In this document: positions 15,149-15,153 of the stretch, in pieces
How the letters are laid out: every line of letters starts with the position of its first letter
Numbering within the stretch: the first letter of the stretch is position 1
Assembly: GCA_945483525.1 (NCBI GenBank)
Contig: CALYRV010000041.1
Coordinates: 1-15,153, forward strand
Source of the DNA: an uncultured Verrucomicrobiota bacterium
Lineage (GTDB): Bacteria; Verrucomicrobiota; Kiritimatiellia; RFP12; UBA1067
DNA: 15,153 bases
Direction: 5' to 3'
Notes under the pieces: generated by a model
What the model saw: only the letters and a program-made list of their open reading frames with translations
What the model was told of the DNA's origin: nothing
Databases searched by the model: none
Position numbers and translations under genes: made by a program

Positions 15149-15153
15149 CCGGC

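Noticed and set aside
1..15153. tRNA, rRNA, riboswitch, insertion sequence or transposase genes
   Set aside because: None was recognised by eye on either strand; no structural-RNA scan could be run.

Overview
The window looks like a chromosomal segment of a bacterium from the PVC superphylum (Planctomycetes-Verrucomicrobia-Chlamydiae), most likely a host- or sediment-associated Kiritimatiellota/Verrucomicrobia lineage. Three things support this. A 51-residue basic protein (7122-7277, minus) matches, as I remember it, the small basic protein family restricted to Chlamydiae and Verrucomicrobia. Lysine is made through LL-diaminopimelate aminotransferase (DapL). A very large Cys-rich protein carries thrombospondin type-3 calcium repeats. 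The phylum assignment is inference; no rRNA gene is present.

Plus strand, 1-7042, is a tightly packed housekeeping run: the 3' end of nadA (NAD synthesis), dxr (MEP isoprenoid pathway), rseP (site-2 membrane protease), ispG (MEP pathway), a polytopic O-antigen ligase/polymerase-like protein, dapL, and a class I SAM methyltransferase of the RlmI-like type. dxr-rseP-ispG is a recurrent bacterial arrangement. rseP/ispG overlap by 4 bp and ispG/ligase by 20 bp, so co-transcription and translational coupling are likely. A family of short purine-rich GTAAA/AGGAG-type repeats sits between nadA and dxr, inside dxr, between dxr and rseP, and twice inside rseP, where it adds in-frame low-complexity peptide.

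Minus strand, 10255 down to 7122, is a convergent cluster: an MtaB-type methylthiotransferase, recO (1-bp overlap), a PpiC-type peptidyl-prolyl isomerase lipoprotein, and the small basic protein gene. The last has its own near-consensus extended -10 promoter embedded in the 3' end of the isomerase gene. A strong hairpin at 7063-7100 separates the two convergent units.

Plus strand, 10343-15153, is the accessory part. A 1162-residue protein combines TSP3 calcium repeats with a C-terminal alpha/beta hydrolase. A 4-bp overlap links it to a signal-peptide-bearing 330-residue protein of markedly lower GC. Directly after this protein, at another ATGA overlap, lies a decayed second copy of an internal piece of the hydrolase domain. 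The window ends in two consecutive hairpins. This hydrolase / secreted partner / orphan fragment layout is the most interesting part of the window. It resembles the effector-immunity-orphan-module architecture of polymorphic secreted effectors, but that reading is only a hypothesis.
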